Shown here piece after piece: positions 22,001 through 33,330 of a DNA stretch of 64,000 bases. This DNA is from Hawksworthiomyces lignivorus. Its lineage: Eukaryota > Ascomycota > Sordariomycetes > Ophiostomatales > Ophiostomataceae. Where the stretch lies: assembly GCA_002917075.1 (NCBI GenBank), contig NTMA01000004.1, positions 310,001-374,000 of the forward strand, given 5' to 3'. The position numbers and the translations under genes are program-made. The notes under the pieces are model-generated. The model did no database searches and was not told the origin of the DNA. It worked only from the letters and a program-made list of their open reading frames with translations. Numbering within the stretch: position 1 is the stretch's first letter; each line of letters begins with the position of its first letter.

Positions 22001-24638
22001 AAAAGGCCGGCAAGTTTAGAGACGTGCGTGGTTTCCGCCTGCATGCCGAACGCGGAGTCACCTTTTGGCGCTTTAACATTGAGGTTGAGCTCCGCGAGCG
22101 CCAGCAGCGCATCGCCTACCGCATCAACCGCGGTCCCTCGACCGGTTTTTGGGTACCCGCCAGGCACCAGCCGATGCACATCATGTTCTACTCGTGCAAC
22201 GGTTTCAGCCTCAGCGCGGACCCAGACCAGTTCAGCGGCCCCGATCCCCTCTGGCGCGATGTTCTGAACAACCACCAAGCGCAGCCTTTCCATGTCATGA
22301 TTGGCGGCGGCGACCAGCTCTACTGCGACGTTGTCATGAACGAGACCAAGATCTTCCGCGAATGGCTCGTGATCCGAAACCCGGTGGCAAAGGGCAATGC
22401 CGCGTTCACGCCAGAAATGCAGGACGAGCTAGAAAACTTTTACCTGCACCGTTATGCCACGTGGTTCTCGCAGGGCCTGTTCTCTCTCGCCAACTCACAG
22501 ATTCCCATGGTCAACATGTACGATGATCATGATATCATCGACGGCTATGGGTCGTATCCGCACCACTTTATGACCTCGCCCGTGTTCTCTGGTCTGGGAA
22601 ATGTAGCCTTCAAATACTATATGCTCTTTCAGCACCAGAGCATTGTCAGCGAAACAGAGGAGTCGGAGCCCAGCTGGATTTTGGGACCGAGCCCCGGCCC
22701 CTTCATTGAGGAGCGGAGCCGTAGTCTCTTCATGCACCTAGGCGCAAAAGTTGCCCTCCTCGCCGTCGATTGCCGTACCGACCGGACGCGCACCGAGGTG
22801 CTGCAAGAAGAGACATGGAAGCGTATCATGGATAGGTGCTACAACGAGATAGAGAAGGGCAAAACTGAGCACCTCCTTGTTCTTCTCGGCATTCCTATTG
22901 CCTATCCCCGCCTGGTGTGGCTAGAAAATATCTTGACATCTCGGCTCATGGAGCCGGTCAAACTGCTTGGCCGCACAGGCTTGTTTGGAAAGTTCTTGAA
23001 TCGCTTCGACGGTGGTGTGGAGGTTCTCGATGACCTCGATGATCACTGGACTGCCAAGGAACATAAGGATGAACGGAAAGTTGTCATTGAAGATCTTCAA
23101 GATCTTGCTGCTGACAAGTCAGTCCGTATTACTATTTTGAGGTTTGTCTTGTCCCCTGCCCCTCCATTCGCCGCACTCGAAAGCTGCAGTTATACTAACC
23201 AGATTTCGAACACAGCGGTGACGTTCATTTAGCAGCAATCGGGCAGTTTTACTCGAACCCGAAGCTGGACCTGGTCAAGCACAAGGACTTCCGCTACATG
23301 CCTAATGTCATATCATCTGCCATTGCAAATACGCCGCCGCCCGACCTCTTGGCAGACGTGCTCAACAGGAGAAACAAGATTCACCACTTTGACCGAGACA
23401 CCGACGAGGACATGATTCCTCTCTTTGCTCATGGAGTGGATGGAAAGCCGAGAAATAACAAGCGGCTGCTGCCACACCGGAACTGGTGCTCAATTCAGCC
23501 GTACACGCCGGGGACTACACCCGCTGCAACTCCCGATCAGTCGGGGTACGATCTGACTCCCCAGGAGACACCGGCTGGCAGCAGAGGAAACTTCTTTACG
23601 AGGAACTCCTTCCGCCGCCGCCGCAATCCATACGGTAGCACCGACCCCTCCCGACCACCCTTGTCTGGAGGGATCATGCGGACTCTGAGCCGGAGCCGGC
23701 GATCAGTCGACTCTGCGCCTCCACAACACGGACAGGATGGAAGCGTGAAGCGATCGTTTTCTTTGTCGCGACCTGGCAACCTGTTCCGTCGACTGAGTGG
23801 TCGTCGCCAGAAGCGGCCTGATGACGGCGGCATCAACGGCAGCTGGGGCCCTGACAGTTATGATGCTCTGCCACCGCACCAGCAGCACCAGCACCAGCAG
23901 CAGCAACAGCAACCAGGGGCCCCTCCTGTGCCCCCTAAGGTTCCGGTGGGTTACTCCAATGGCAACGGACATAACCACGGCAACGGTCACGGGCATAGAC
24001 AGGCTACGGGAGCGGCGCAATACCTGGATGACGACCAGAGTGCGACGAGCAGCGAGGAAGACATTCCTGGTGTCGCGGGTGGTGCTGCTGGGATGCCTCG
24101 CATACGAGGAGGAGCGGGGTCGCCGTCGGGTCTCGGCGTCGGAGCGCACAGCTACGAAGAATTTGAGAACGGCGATGAGAGTTACTTCTCCGTTAAACGG
24201 CGTCCCATCGACACCGGTCGCGGCCAGACGGCGTCGGCGGAGCCGCAGTATCCGCTCACGCCCGGCACGAGCACCTCGGACGCAGCACTGGAACATCCGC
24301 CACACCGCCCCTTCTACCGCACGCCGACGGGCCTGACAGCGAAACAGATGAAGCGGGCGCATACGTTCGAGGTCAACCTAGAGGGCGGCCTAGACATCCG
24401 CCTGAACGTGGAGGTGAATCCCAAGGACCCGACGGGCATCACCGTGCCGTACCGGCTGGTGGTTCCGCGGCTGTGGTACACGTACGAAGGCGAGGACGTC
24501 GCCGCTAACGCATCCACGGTGGCGGGTTTCCGGAACGCATCGACTAGCATCAAGCGACTGTTCAGCATCCGCAGCAAGAAGCCGGCACCTGAAGTCGGGC
24601 CGCCGCCGCAGCCTGCCGACGAAGAACCGGAGGACTGA
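19051..24638 (+). CDS. PhoD-like metallophosphatase with long disordered N-terminus
   Basis: Three exons, 19051-21427, 21500-23141 and 23216-24638, join in frame to give 1813 residues. The introns start GTACGT and GTTTGT and end TAG and CAG. The second join restores the family motif SGDVHLAAIG. The PhoD-like phosphatase core is coded mainly by exon 2. It shows MFYSCNGFS, GGGDQLYCD and DDHDIIDGYGSYP, which are metal-binding Asp/His motifs, plus the GDVH motif at the exon 2/3 junction. Relatives are predicted Ca2+/Fe3+ metallophosphoesterases acting on phosphodiester or phosphomonoester substrates, and the fungal substrate is unknown. The first 800 or so residues are disordered, rich in Pro, Ser and Gln, with a polyglutamine run near 20116-20150. 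Exon 3 ends in a Ser/Arg-rich region and another Gln/His-rich tract (about 23876-23910). No signal peptide or membrane segment is seen. Confidence 0.93.
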
Positions 24639-25383
24639 GGCATATCCATTTCTCTTGTCTAATTTAATGCTGGAGAAGAAGAGGAGACAGACAAGAAAAC
24701 GAATGTTATGATGGTATCTAGAAACTACATTGTATTACGGCTCTTTTCAGCTACCGGGTCTGTATTTTCATGCTCATTTTGTTTATCTTAGCATACACAA
24801 TAAAGGCTCAGAAACGAGCAAGGGAACCTATGAACAGCAACTGGCGAATTTGACGTCGAATTAATATTTTTAAACCATCTTCCCAGGACTTAGAGGTGAA
24901 CCTGTGGTTTATGTAGCTTTGTGCGACCCTTGCCCTTCACAAATGCTGCTTTAGTTCAATCGCTCCTAGTGGACACTACATCTAAATGTCTTCATGATGA
25001 TGTAATAAACCCTGAGGAGGTGTCATTGCCATTTGTCTGAGTTCCTGTGACGAGCTATAAAACTCCCTTCTTGGAGAGTTTACCAACACTGAAGGGACAA
25101 AATTTTTATAAGAAAGGCACGACGCACTTGTGACGTAATTTACGAATTGTATTATATGAACTTCTCATATGAGAAAAATAGGCTTGCGGTTTTAATGTAC
25201 ATAGCAAACCTCCCAAGTTTGAAAAGCCAGCTTTCCTATTCCCCAAAACACATATACCGTTCGTTATCAACAATCTCTGCTTTAAGGGAAAACAAAAACT
25301 CGTCGATTCTACAAGGAACTATCACTCTCATCTCAAAATGACCATCAATCTGTTAACTATATCCCCCTTCTCTACTACGAAAG
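24639..25383. other. AT-rich spacer at left border of the accessory island
   Basis: Base composition shifts here from GC-rich coding DNA to AT-rich sequence. There are no supported genes. Terminal inverted repeats or target-site duplications are not obvious by eye. Confidence 0.5.
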
Positions 25384-26503
25384 ATGACAGAGACAACCGC
25401 CCTGCAAAACCTACCAAGAGCCACGCCGCATCCTAGTCTAGAGTCCGATGGGAGTTCGGAGCTGTCTTCGGTTCTAGACGACCTAATTGAGTGGCACAAT
25501 AAACGCATAGAAGTGCTTAAGAAACTGGAGAGCGGTTATACCCCAAGTGGCCCTAGAGATGACACCACTAAGATTCTGGATACCTTTGTCAAGTATCTGC
25601 CTAAACGTGGCCAGCTTGCACTAATGTCAGAGATCCTTGAATTGACGGGCAGAGACAAAAAACTTCGGCAGCTGAGAAACTTCTTGCTTGGTGCGATATT
25701 AAAGCCAAGTATGCCTATTTTCTCATCCCTGCATGCCGGATGTGTCTAATGTATTCTGCTTCAGTGATGGCGGCTAGTGGGAAAAGTGACCAAGATCCAA
25801 TAACGCCAGTCTTAAATCCAGATGCTCAACATGAAATCAAATTGAGCATGACAGCGATTGAGTCATCCTCCAGAAACGATCAGCGATTGTTGAAACGCAT
25901 CTGCCTTCGAAGGGATGGATACCGCTGTACCCTTACAAATACAGTCGATATGCAATATTATCGAGAGAATCCCAGATTTAACAACGGAAGTCACTGTCAC
26001 TCAGTGTGCACATATCCTTCCGTTCGCACTTAGGAAATTCGACGAGGAGAGCCCACGAGAGGTGAGATGTGAAACTCTATAGTTAAGATAGAATACAGAC
26101 TAAATTCTAACTTCATTAGACTGAGAACAAGGCCACCATCTGGTGGGCGCTGTACCGATATTTTCCAGATTTGAAAGAACGTATCGGGCCCGAGACTATC
26201 AATCAGCCCGCGAATGCACTAACCATGAATATGATATTACATCAAAGATTTGGTCAATTCGACCTATCCTTAGAGCCCTTAGGCAACGTAAGTGAATCTC
26301 CATTTCAGAATCAACTTTGTTTCACAGGGCTAACACAAAAGGAATGGCAGAAGCAATATCGGACGCACTGGGAGATGCAAAGGGACAAGACCGTTCCCGC
26401 GATCGTTACTTTAATCTCATCGGATCCGAGAATTCCGTTGCCTGACCCCGAGTACTTTTTATTACGGGAAGCCTTCAGCTGCACCAACCCCCCCCCCCCA
26501 TGA
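25384..26503 (+). pseudogene. HNH-endonuclease-like (HNH_2) gene with a broken reading frame
   Basis: Segments match the layout of a fungal HNH_2 family protein: an N-terminal helical region of 108 residues (25384-25708), an intron (25709-25764, GTATGC...CAG), then a segment containing RRDGYRCTLTNTVD. About 20 bases later the family sequence continues as TQCAHILPFALRKFDEESPRE, but in the +1 frame. A further intron (26062-26119, GTGAGA...TAG) leads to TENKATIWWALYRYFP and a C-terminal part ending at 26501-26503. The metal-binding core of HNH_2 (CxLT...AHI.PFAL) is therefore present but split across two frames at about 25945-25970. No canonical intron fits that gap. The C-terminus stops in a C-rich run where relatives continue. 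I read it as a recently broken gene. Assembly error is the alternative. Codons are less GC-rich than in neighbouring housekeeping genes. Confidence 0.55.
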
Positions 26504-27821
26504 TGAAGGGGTCAAACATATTTGATTGAATGCAGTAGGGGTTGACGACGAAGGTCCGTCTCTGACAAACACCTATATGAAGATTCGCGTCTCTTGGCAT
26601 GTCGCGCTCAGTAACTATAACACTTTTTACCTTTCTCTAGACCAATTCCGCCAGTTGCCGATGCAAGTATAGCCTTTCACTTTCTCATGCTCTCATGCGA
26701 ATAGCTAATTTGCCTCTAGTTGGTGCTAGAAGACGGCAGAGCAACCTGCGAGGGAGATGCTATATTTCTAGTAAATGATAGCAACGTGAAGTGTAAATAA
26801 AATTTGCAACAGCATGTTCATATTGCATTCGAATACTAGACCTGGTATACAGCTTAGAATAAATTAAACTTTGCCTCAGTAATACATTGCATATCGTCTA
26901 AAGGCAGCTTCTCTACGGGGTACCGGACAATACTTTTATTCTTTGGTGCACTGTCTCGATGGTTTTACCCACCGCAAAGTGACGCCAATCGTAATTAACT
27001 ACCGGTCAAGGCAAAAGCAAAGCCACGCCGGCGACACCGGAAGCTATGACAGTGGGGAAGAATTTCTTACAAATATGGCCGCTATTGGCCTCTTTTTTTG
27101 TCTTTGGTTTTCCGATATACAGTAAAAGGCGAAATTAATGTCGTGATTTTATTAACAATTCGGGTTGACCCATTAATCCTAAGGGGCAGTCCGAAGAAGA
27201 AGCCCTCTCTATAATAGTAGATATTTATCTACAGTACAAAGTTTATAGGTTTCTAGTGAATGCGTACCATAAACCATATCAGGAGATTAATGATTGATTA
27301 AGCACTGTTCAACAGAAGGTTGACGAGTAAACGTACAACAGTGCGTCAAACCGGTGGTTTTCTCCGTTACATACTTTGGAAAAGTTTTGTGCATACGAAA
27401 GATTGTCATACAGTTCGTATCAATTTCTTACTACAATGTGAGCTTCATCAGATATGTAACTCTGAACTTCCTTTTCCCTCTAAAAACATGTCCTCGGTGA
27501 CGGTGTTCACCACACGCCCGCCGATTGAGCAGACTGCATCAACGTATTAATTAAAGTACTTTTGAATGGTGTTAGTAGGCATACGGTTACTTCTTATGTT
27601 GCAGCACGTGAAAACATCCACATCTTATTATTCTTTGCTTACGTCTCCACGACATGGCCACTGAACTTTCTCGAAGTTACGTGAATGAGCCTTCAGAGCT
27701 AACAGGTCTATAAATTTCCGACCGCCCCTAGGACCCTGTGAAGGGCAAAGAGAAGTCGAAAAAAAAAGAGATAAAAAATTTGGTTATTATCTTCAATAAT
27801 TATTTATCAGAATACCAATAA
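26504..27821. other. AT-rich gene-free stretch inside the accessory island
   Basis: 1.3 kb between two convergent genes, low in GC with short frames only. A frame at about 26943-27125 begins plausibly but shows no domain. It may contain decayed mobile-element sequence, but I cannot identify any element. Confidence 0.45.
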
Positions 27822-30800
27822 CTATACACTAGGACTTATATTCATTGAAAACCGTAAAAACCAAATGCGTCCAGAAGTACATCCTATGCCGATAATCGAA
27901 CCCTTCACGGTTGAGCAGCAAGGACGATATTCAGACGGCAGCCACAATAGATTCTTTGTATGATACGTTATCCATACATTATTGTTATGAACATTATATT
28001 CAAAGTCACGAACGTTACGGTCATATGATGCTGATGCGAGCTGCTGGCCGTCAGACGAGAAGACTACTGAATTAACGCCATCGCTATGCCCTTCGAACGT
28101 GGTAAGACAGCTGCCTGTCTTGACGTCCCAGAGCTTGACGGTCTGGTCCCATGATGCTGATGCGAGCTGCTGGCCGTCAGGCGAGAAGACTACTGAATTA
28201 ACGCTATGGCTATGCCCTTCGAACGTAGTAAGACAGCTGCCTGTCTTGACGTCCCAGAGCTTGACGGTCTGGTCACTTGATGCTGATGCGAGCTGTTGGC
28301 CGTCAGACGAGAAGACTACTGAATTAACGTTATGGCTATGTCCTTCGAACGTGGTAAGACAGCTGTCTGTTTTGACGTCCCAGAGCTTGACGGTCTGGTC
28401 ATATGATGCTGATGCGAGCTGCTGGCCGTCAGGCGAGAAGACTACTGAATTAACGCCACGGCTATGCCCTTCGAACGTAGTAAGACAGCTGCCTGTCTTG
28501 ACGTCCCAGAGCTTGACGGTCTGGTCACTTGATGCTGATGCGAGCTGTTGGCCGTCAGACGAGAAGACTACTGAATTAACGTTATGGCTATGTCCTTCGA
28601 ACGTGGTAAGACAGCTGTCTGTTTTGACGTCCCAGAGCTTGACGGTCTGGTCATATGATGCTGATGCGAGTTGTTGGCCGTCAGGCGAGAAGACTACTGA
28701 ATTAACGCCACGGCTATGCCCTTCGAACGTAGTAAGACAGCTGCCTGTCTTGACGTCCCAGAGCTTGACGGTCTGGTCCCTTGATGCTGATGCGAGTTGT
28801 TGGCCGTCAGGCGAGAAGACTACTGAATTAACGCTACCGCTATGCCCTTCGAACGTAGTAAGACAGCTGTCTGTCTTGACGTCCCAGAGCTTGACGGTCT
28901 GGTCCCATGATGTTGATGCGAGTTGTTGGCCGTCAGGCGAGAAGACTACTGAATTAACGCTACCGCTATGCCCTTCGAACGTAGTAAGACAGCTGTCTGT
29001 CTTGACGTCCCAGAGCTTGACGGTCTGGTCCCATGATGTTGATGCGAGTTGTTGGCCGTCAGGCGAGAAGACTACTGAATTAACGCTACCGCTATGCCCT
29101 TCGAACGTGGTAATACAGGAGCTCCAGTCCTTTTGTTTTATGGATTTATTGAGGAACCACTTTGGTTCGTCCTTCAGGAATAATTGTCGCGTTAAACTTC
29201 TAACCGGGCTGAAAATTAGTGCAGAGGCATAAGCCTGTAGAGGAGCATTCTCGATAGCGAATCGGTGTGTTAGAATAAATCGCCGCATGTCTTGAACTGT
29301 ATCTTTTAATTGGGATTCTTCCGTGCCCTAGACTTGTTTCAGTATAATCTGACATGATGGTTTGAATGGCGAAGACGAACCTGAAGTAAGCCATGCAGCT
29401 TTTCCACCGCAAGGACACCGTTCGGTATATCTCGGCTAAGACTTAACGCTTCAAGCCAGTAGAGATAATTTTTGACAAGAAAGCTGTAGACCTCATTCAC
29501 GTCTTGTAGATTAATGGCATATACGACTGCATTTCCTGCATAAGCGTCAAAAAGGTGATCAACCCAGTGAACACAGGAGTACCGTACACTCGCTAGCGGG
29601 TCCGGCTCTGGCATCCGAACATCATCGATCGAAAACCCTGGTATGCTTAAGTTGTACATGTCTCGTTTCAATACCAAAGGCATCGCAACAAGAGATCGTG
29701 CAAAGATATTATGGTTCTCAGCTTGTATCCCCTGAGGGAAGACCCAGCTGAAAGCTTCTCGAGATGTATCGTGAGCGGCATTTCCTAGTAGAAAGTCTTT
29801 CGCTGATTGGTGAACAAAATAGATGGTTTGATCTCGCAGAGTCAAAAAGGAGCCGCAAAGCTGGATGATCTCTGCTAGAGACTCCGGATCGTCTGAAATG
29901 CCGTGTGGCATCTCGGCAAGCGTGTTTACTTCCTGAAGACTGATAGGTCGATGAACAATCGTGGCTATAGCCAGAATTTTCTTGCATATATGTGCATCAT
30001 CGGACGCAGTAATTTGTTTTATCATTTGCATATATAGAGAATCTAGGCCGGATGGAAATGTGTGCAATTTTGTTAGGACATGCCATTTCCGAACGTTAGG
30101 GCGCGCAAGCTCTTGGCAGACCAACGCCACCCAGAGGAAGGTCCCATCTGCGTTTGAGGAAAGATAGTCATGTATACTCTTCTCCATCGCACTGTCGCAT
30201 CGTTTCTGTTGTGATAGGTCACGGACTCTGCGGCGAATGAATGCTTCGACGGCGGTGGAGACAGATTTGGCGTTCAGCTCGAGGCTGAGCCGGGACTGTT
30301 GCGTGACGGCCGCCAACTGTTCCTCGATCTGCGGCCGGTTGCGGCTGGAGACGACCCATTTGATGCGACAGGATGTTGCTGATGTCCGGGCAACTAGATC
30401 GAGTAACTGCGGCAAGTCTGTCACACATTCGTCGAGGGCATCAATTGCTAAGTAAGTGTCCTTCAAGTTCGGATCATCTAGCATATCCCTAAAAACCCTA
30501 GACAGGACGATCCATGCCATAGCGTCGTCGGAGGGGTATGCATTCTCTGGTAGATGCAAGAGGAGACGCGGTTGCTGGTGAGCAAGGAGATAAATCAACC
30601 CCCGTAGCACGGCCGCCGCGTTATTGATACGCGCGTCGGTGGCTTGGCAGAAGAAATACGCCAAGTTGCCACCGCCGGTGAGAATAGGCTTCTCCAGCTC
30701 GTTGATGATCCCACATAGCAGCATGGTCTTGCCTTTGCCGGGATCTCCCTTGATCCAGAGCAGCCGGCTCTCCGACAGGTCGCGCCATTTTTTAAATTCG

Positions 30801-31657
30801 GGGTTGTCAAGAACCCAGCGGTAAACGTCGACGAACAGATCACCCTTGCTCCTCTCGATGCGCTCCTTATCATCGCGCGGGTCACGCGGGTCAGTGGGCC
30901 ATAGCTTTGCCAAGCCGAGAAAATCTTCGTGAATCCTGTCGCGTAGCCGCCTTAATGCGTTCTGTTTTCCTTCACCGTAAATAACCGGTATGTGTACGCC
31001 GAAGATGCCGAACAGGCAATACACTTTGTCTTCCTCATATTTTGTGTCGCGATTCTCCACCCATGCTAATCGATGGGAAATACTGAAATCAGATAGAGGG
31101 TTACCTCGGAGGGCTTTCAAAGGGATACCAGTTATATTGTGAATTTCTTGTTCCAAGGACTGTTTATCTCCGAGGCGTACTCGCTGCGCAGAGAAGAACT
31201 CGACGCTAGATGGGGCGATAACCTCTTGGAGGGTCCATCCTCGAGTGAACCATCTGCTCTGTCGAAAAGCCAGTTTCCAGCTGGTGTCGCCGCTGGCATC
31301 TTGCTGACTGGCTGAAACGTCTGCGAGATAGACATAACACTTAGCCGCGTTACGGTACCACTGAAACATAGAATTGAGAGCTCCCTGAAGCTCGGCACCG
31401 TCGGACTTATCGATGCAGCACGTATCGACCCAGAAGTATTTCAGCCCATCACGCTCGGCTTGCTCTCCACAAAACTGAATCTTAGCGTAGCCTGCTTTGT
31501 TCTTGGCCGTACCGTCCACCAGGTCTTTGAAGAGGACCTCTTCATCGCCCCATGTGTGTGAAAGTATTGCGTAAGGTGGGATTACGGGATTTGCATCATT
31601 AGAGAAACCCTTTGCCAGGCGGAACTCGCCGGCGTTGTCGCGTTCTAGGAACCGCAT
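27822..31657 (-). CDS. HET-NACHT-WD40 NOD-like receptor (HNWD family, het-E/het-D/het-R-like)
   Basis: Two exons, 31657-29381 and 29327-27822, are separated by a 53-nt intron (GTTCGT...CTAG), giving 1260 residues with no frame break. HNWD proteins are fungal incompatibility receptors. In Podospora, WD40 variation in HET-E/HET-D governs recognition of HET-C, and activation triggers HET-dependent cell death. Here the HET domain (about 28-235) has YAILSHTWGDEE, YFWVDTCCID, FTRGWTLQEVIAPSS and KVYCLFGIFGV. The NACHT NTPase has Walker A GDPGKGKT (304-311) and Walker B LAIDALDE (403-410). A linker with IENAPLQAYASALIFSP, typical of this family, precedes WD40 repeats from residue 830. Eight near-identical 42-residue units are followed by a ninth that degenerates after SASYDRNV. 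Differences between units fall at a few sites only. The gene sits alone in an AT-richer island. The ligand is unknown. Confidence 0.93.
27984..29117 (-). repeat. Tandem 126-bp WD40-coding repeat, nine units
   Basis: Nine consecutive 126-bp units within exon 2 of the HET-NACHT-WD40 gene. Each encodes CLTTFEGHS..VNSVVFS and ends at LWDVKT.S. Unit 1 is 29117-28992 and unit 9 (degenerate at its 3' half) is 28109-27984. Variable codons are the two after GHS, the P/S before DG, the A/T before S, the residue before DQT (W, R, Y or S) and the D/G in KT(D/G)S. Units 4-5 and 6-7 encode identical residue pairs, so they form a duplicated 252-bp block. Confidence 0.95.
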
Positions 31658-31785
31658 TGTCCAAAGGCTACCGAATGTTTAGCAGCGGGAAGAGGCAAAG
31701 CGGGCGCGGGGTTAGACAGCTCTAGCGTTCGCGGGATGTGCAGAAATAGCAGTTAGTATTCGAAGTTCAAAGGAGTCGCCTGATG

Positions 31786-32796
31786 CTACATACACGAAAA
31801 TGATTTGCTACCAAGTGATAATCGAAGTACTAACAAGAAACTCGGTAGATTCAGCCAGAAATGTTGAAGCTCAAAGGCCATTATCATTGTTTTTTCTCTG
31901 AGGATCAGGGCGTTTCGCTGCCAGATCACCAGCCCCGCGCGTTGGCATTGGTTGGCGTTTGGCGCCCAGCGGCTTGCAGCCAACTTCTCATGTGCGAAGT
32001 CCGTCATTGGCGGTATGCCGCTGGCATACGCGAACACGTGCCAATGGAGCGCCGTCGCGGCAACGCAGTTCTGTACGAGTCGTACCGAATTAGGATGAAA
32101 CAAGAAGTGCAAAGCTTTCGCTGAAGTCTTGCATATTTGCGCAGTGCCGAGTCTCGTATCCTGCTCTGTCGGTGCATTGTGTGAGAAATCACGTAATAGG
32201 TGTCGGGCCTTCACGGTACCTGTTGGTAGTGTGTGGGCATACAAGGCGGTCGCCAGGGCCATTGCGACGCTCGTCATGTCTGTTGTCAGTGCACGCTCGA
32301 ACCTGGTGCCGGGAGCGTTCTTTAGGACACGGCCCAGCACTTGTCAGTCGTTTGAGAGCCTCTCATTCGCGCGGTTGTTTACACCATGCTTGTGACAGCA
32401 GTTGTTTAGATCAAACTCCGTCAAGCGTCCTTCCCAATACTTTTCGCAAACTTGTTTGTAACCATTGCAGGCATTCACCAAGGTCATATGATCTGAAGAC
32501 ATATGTGCAAAGGTTGTCCTAGTCACGTCTGCAATATGCCGGATCGTGGATGGACGCTTAAAGATGTCTGCTTGGGAACTGCATACCTGCGCTATGTCTG
32601 TGATGTCCGCGGAGCATCCATATGCCTCTTTGGGCGCCATGGCACCGTACCAGATTGGGTCCGGGACTGGGGCGTATGTAGGACTACCTAGGCAGGCGAT
32701 GCGGGTGCCGGATATGAGTACAGCGGACTGCCGCGGTCGCATAGTAGCAGGACACATTTCGCCATGCTGCAACGTCCAGGAAGGGGAGAGGGGCAA
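31786..32796 (-). pseudogene. Relic resembling the C-terminal HA2/OB region of a DEAH/DExH-box RNA helicase
   Basis: One minus-strand frame runs from 32796 to 31786, broken only by a TGA at 32344-32346. Along it, segments appear in the order found in helicases of the DHX36/DHX57/YLR419W type: DPIWYGAM, then ADITDIAQVCSSQADIFKRP, ADVTRTTFAHMSSDHMTLVN, a segment ending LATALYAH, and ALHFLFHPNSV followed by VFAYASGIPPMTDFAH. The SDHxTLxNA signature is the strongest match. The typical Cys-Leu-Asp-Pro and Leu-Leu-Leu-Phe-Gly-Gly motifs are worn away, and the helicase core (DEAH, SAT) is not seen upstream. I infer a decayed fragment, perhaps left by a duplication or by a larger gene that was lost. 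The similarity was recognised by eye, so chance resemblance remains possible. Confidence 0.5.
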
Positions 32797-33330
32797 TATT
32801 TCTGTTTATGGGATACATTCAGCATATGGCACTCGTACTAGCTTTTCCTGCATGGTGGTATCATTTATGCGCGTGCTTTTGAGTGGCAGGAGGAAGAAAA
32901 CTGATGTGGCCTTTTTTCTATACTTGGAACGAGTTGGATCCTCATTTTTTTTTTTTTTAATTTCTCATTCGATGTTGAAGAATAAATACCCAATCTTTTG
33001 TATTTTGTTGTCTTTTTAGATGGTTAGCTTGGATGCTGGTCAGAGAAGAATAAGAAATACATGAGATAGAAAGATGAAAGCAGAGAAGCACATAACTCAC
33101 CTCGGAAATCACCGAAACACAAGGCCGACCAATATGGACACGCCCTCTGCCTTACCGAGGAGTAAACTTGTCCTTCAACATTGGTCGGCACCTTCGGCCT
33201 CATTTTACCGTCGCGCCGGACGACCTGTTTGTTTTATTGCCTTCCCCTCTGTGTTGGCGCCTGCACACCTTTTTTCGCCAAATGCAAAAAATCAAAATCA
33301 AAACTCATGCTATTCTCCCTAGAATCTTTC
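32797..33330. other. Spacer, right border of the accessory island
   Basis: AT-rich with a T-run at 32945-32959, then the 3' side of the Y14 gene. No gene seen, and no trace of the helicase core motifs here on the minus strand. Confidence 0.5.

Noticed and set aside
27984..29117. Tandem array considered as a CRISPR or satellite
   Set aside because: The 126-bp unit is coding, in frame and forms WD40 blades, and there are no spacers. The organism is a eukaryote.
28099..29232. 377-codon plus-strand frame of repeated LTSQSLTVWS units
   Set aside because: It is the reverse-strand reading of the WD40 repeats. The opposite strand encodes a coherent NLR.
29328..29380. Frameshift between the HET-NACHT part and the WD40 part
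   Set aside because: A 53-nt GT-AG intron joins LHGLLQ to GTEESQLKDTVQDMRRF in frame, matching the HNWD family.
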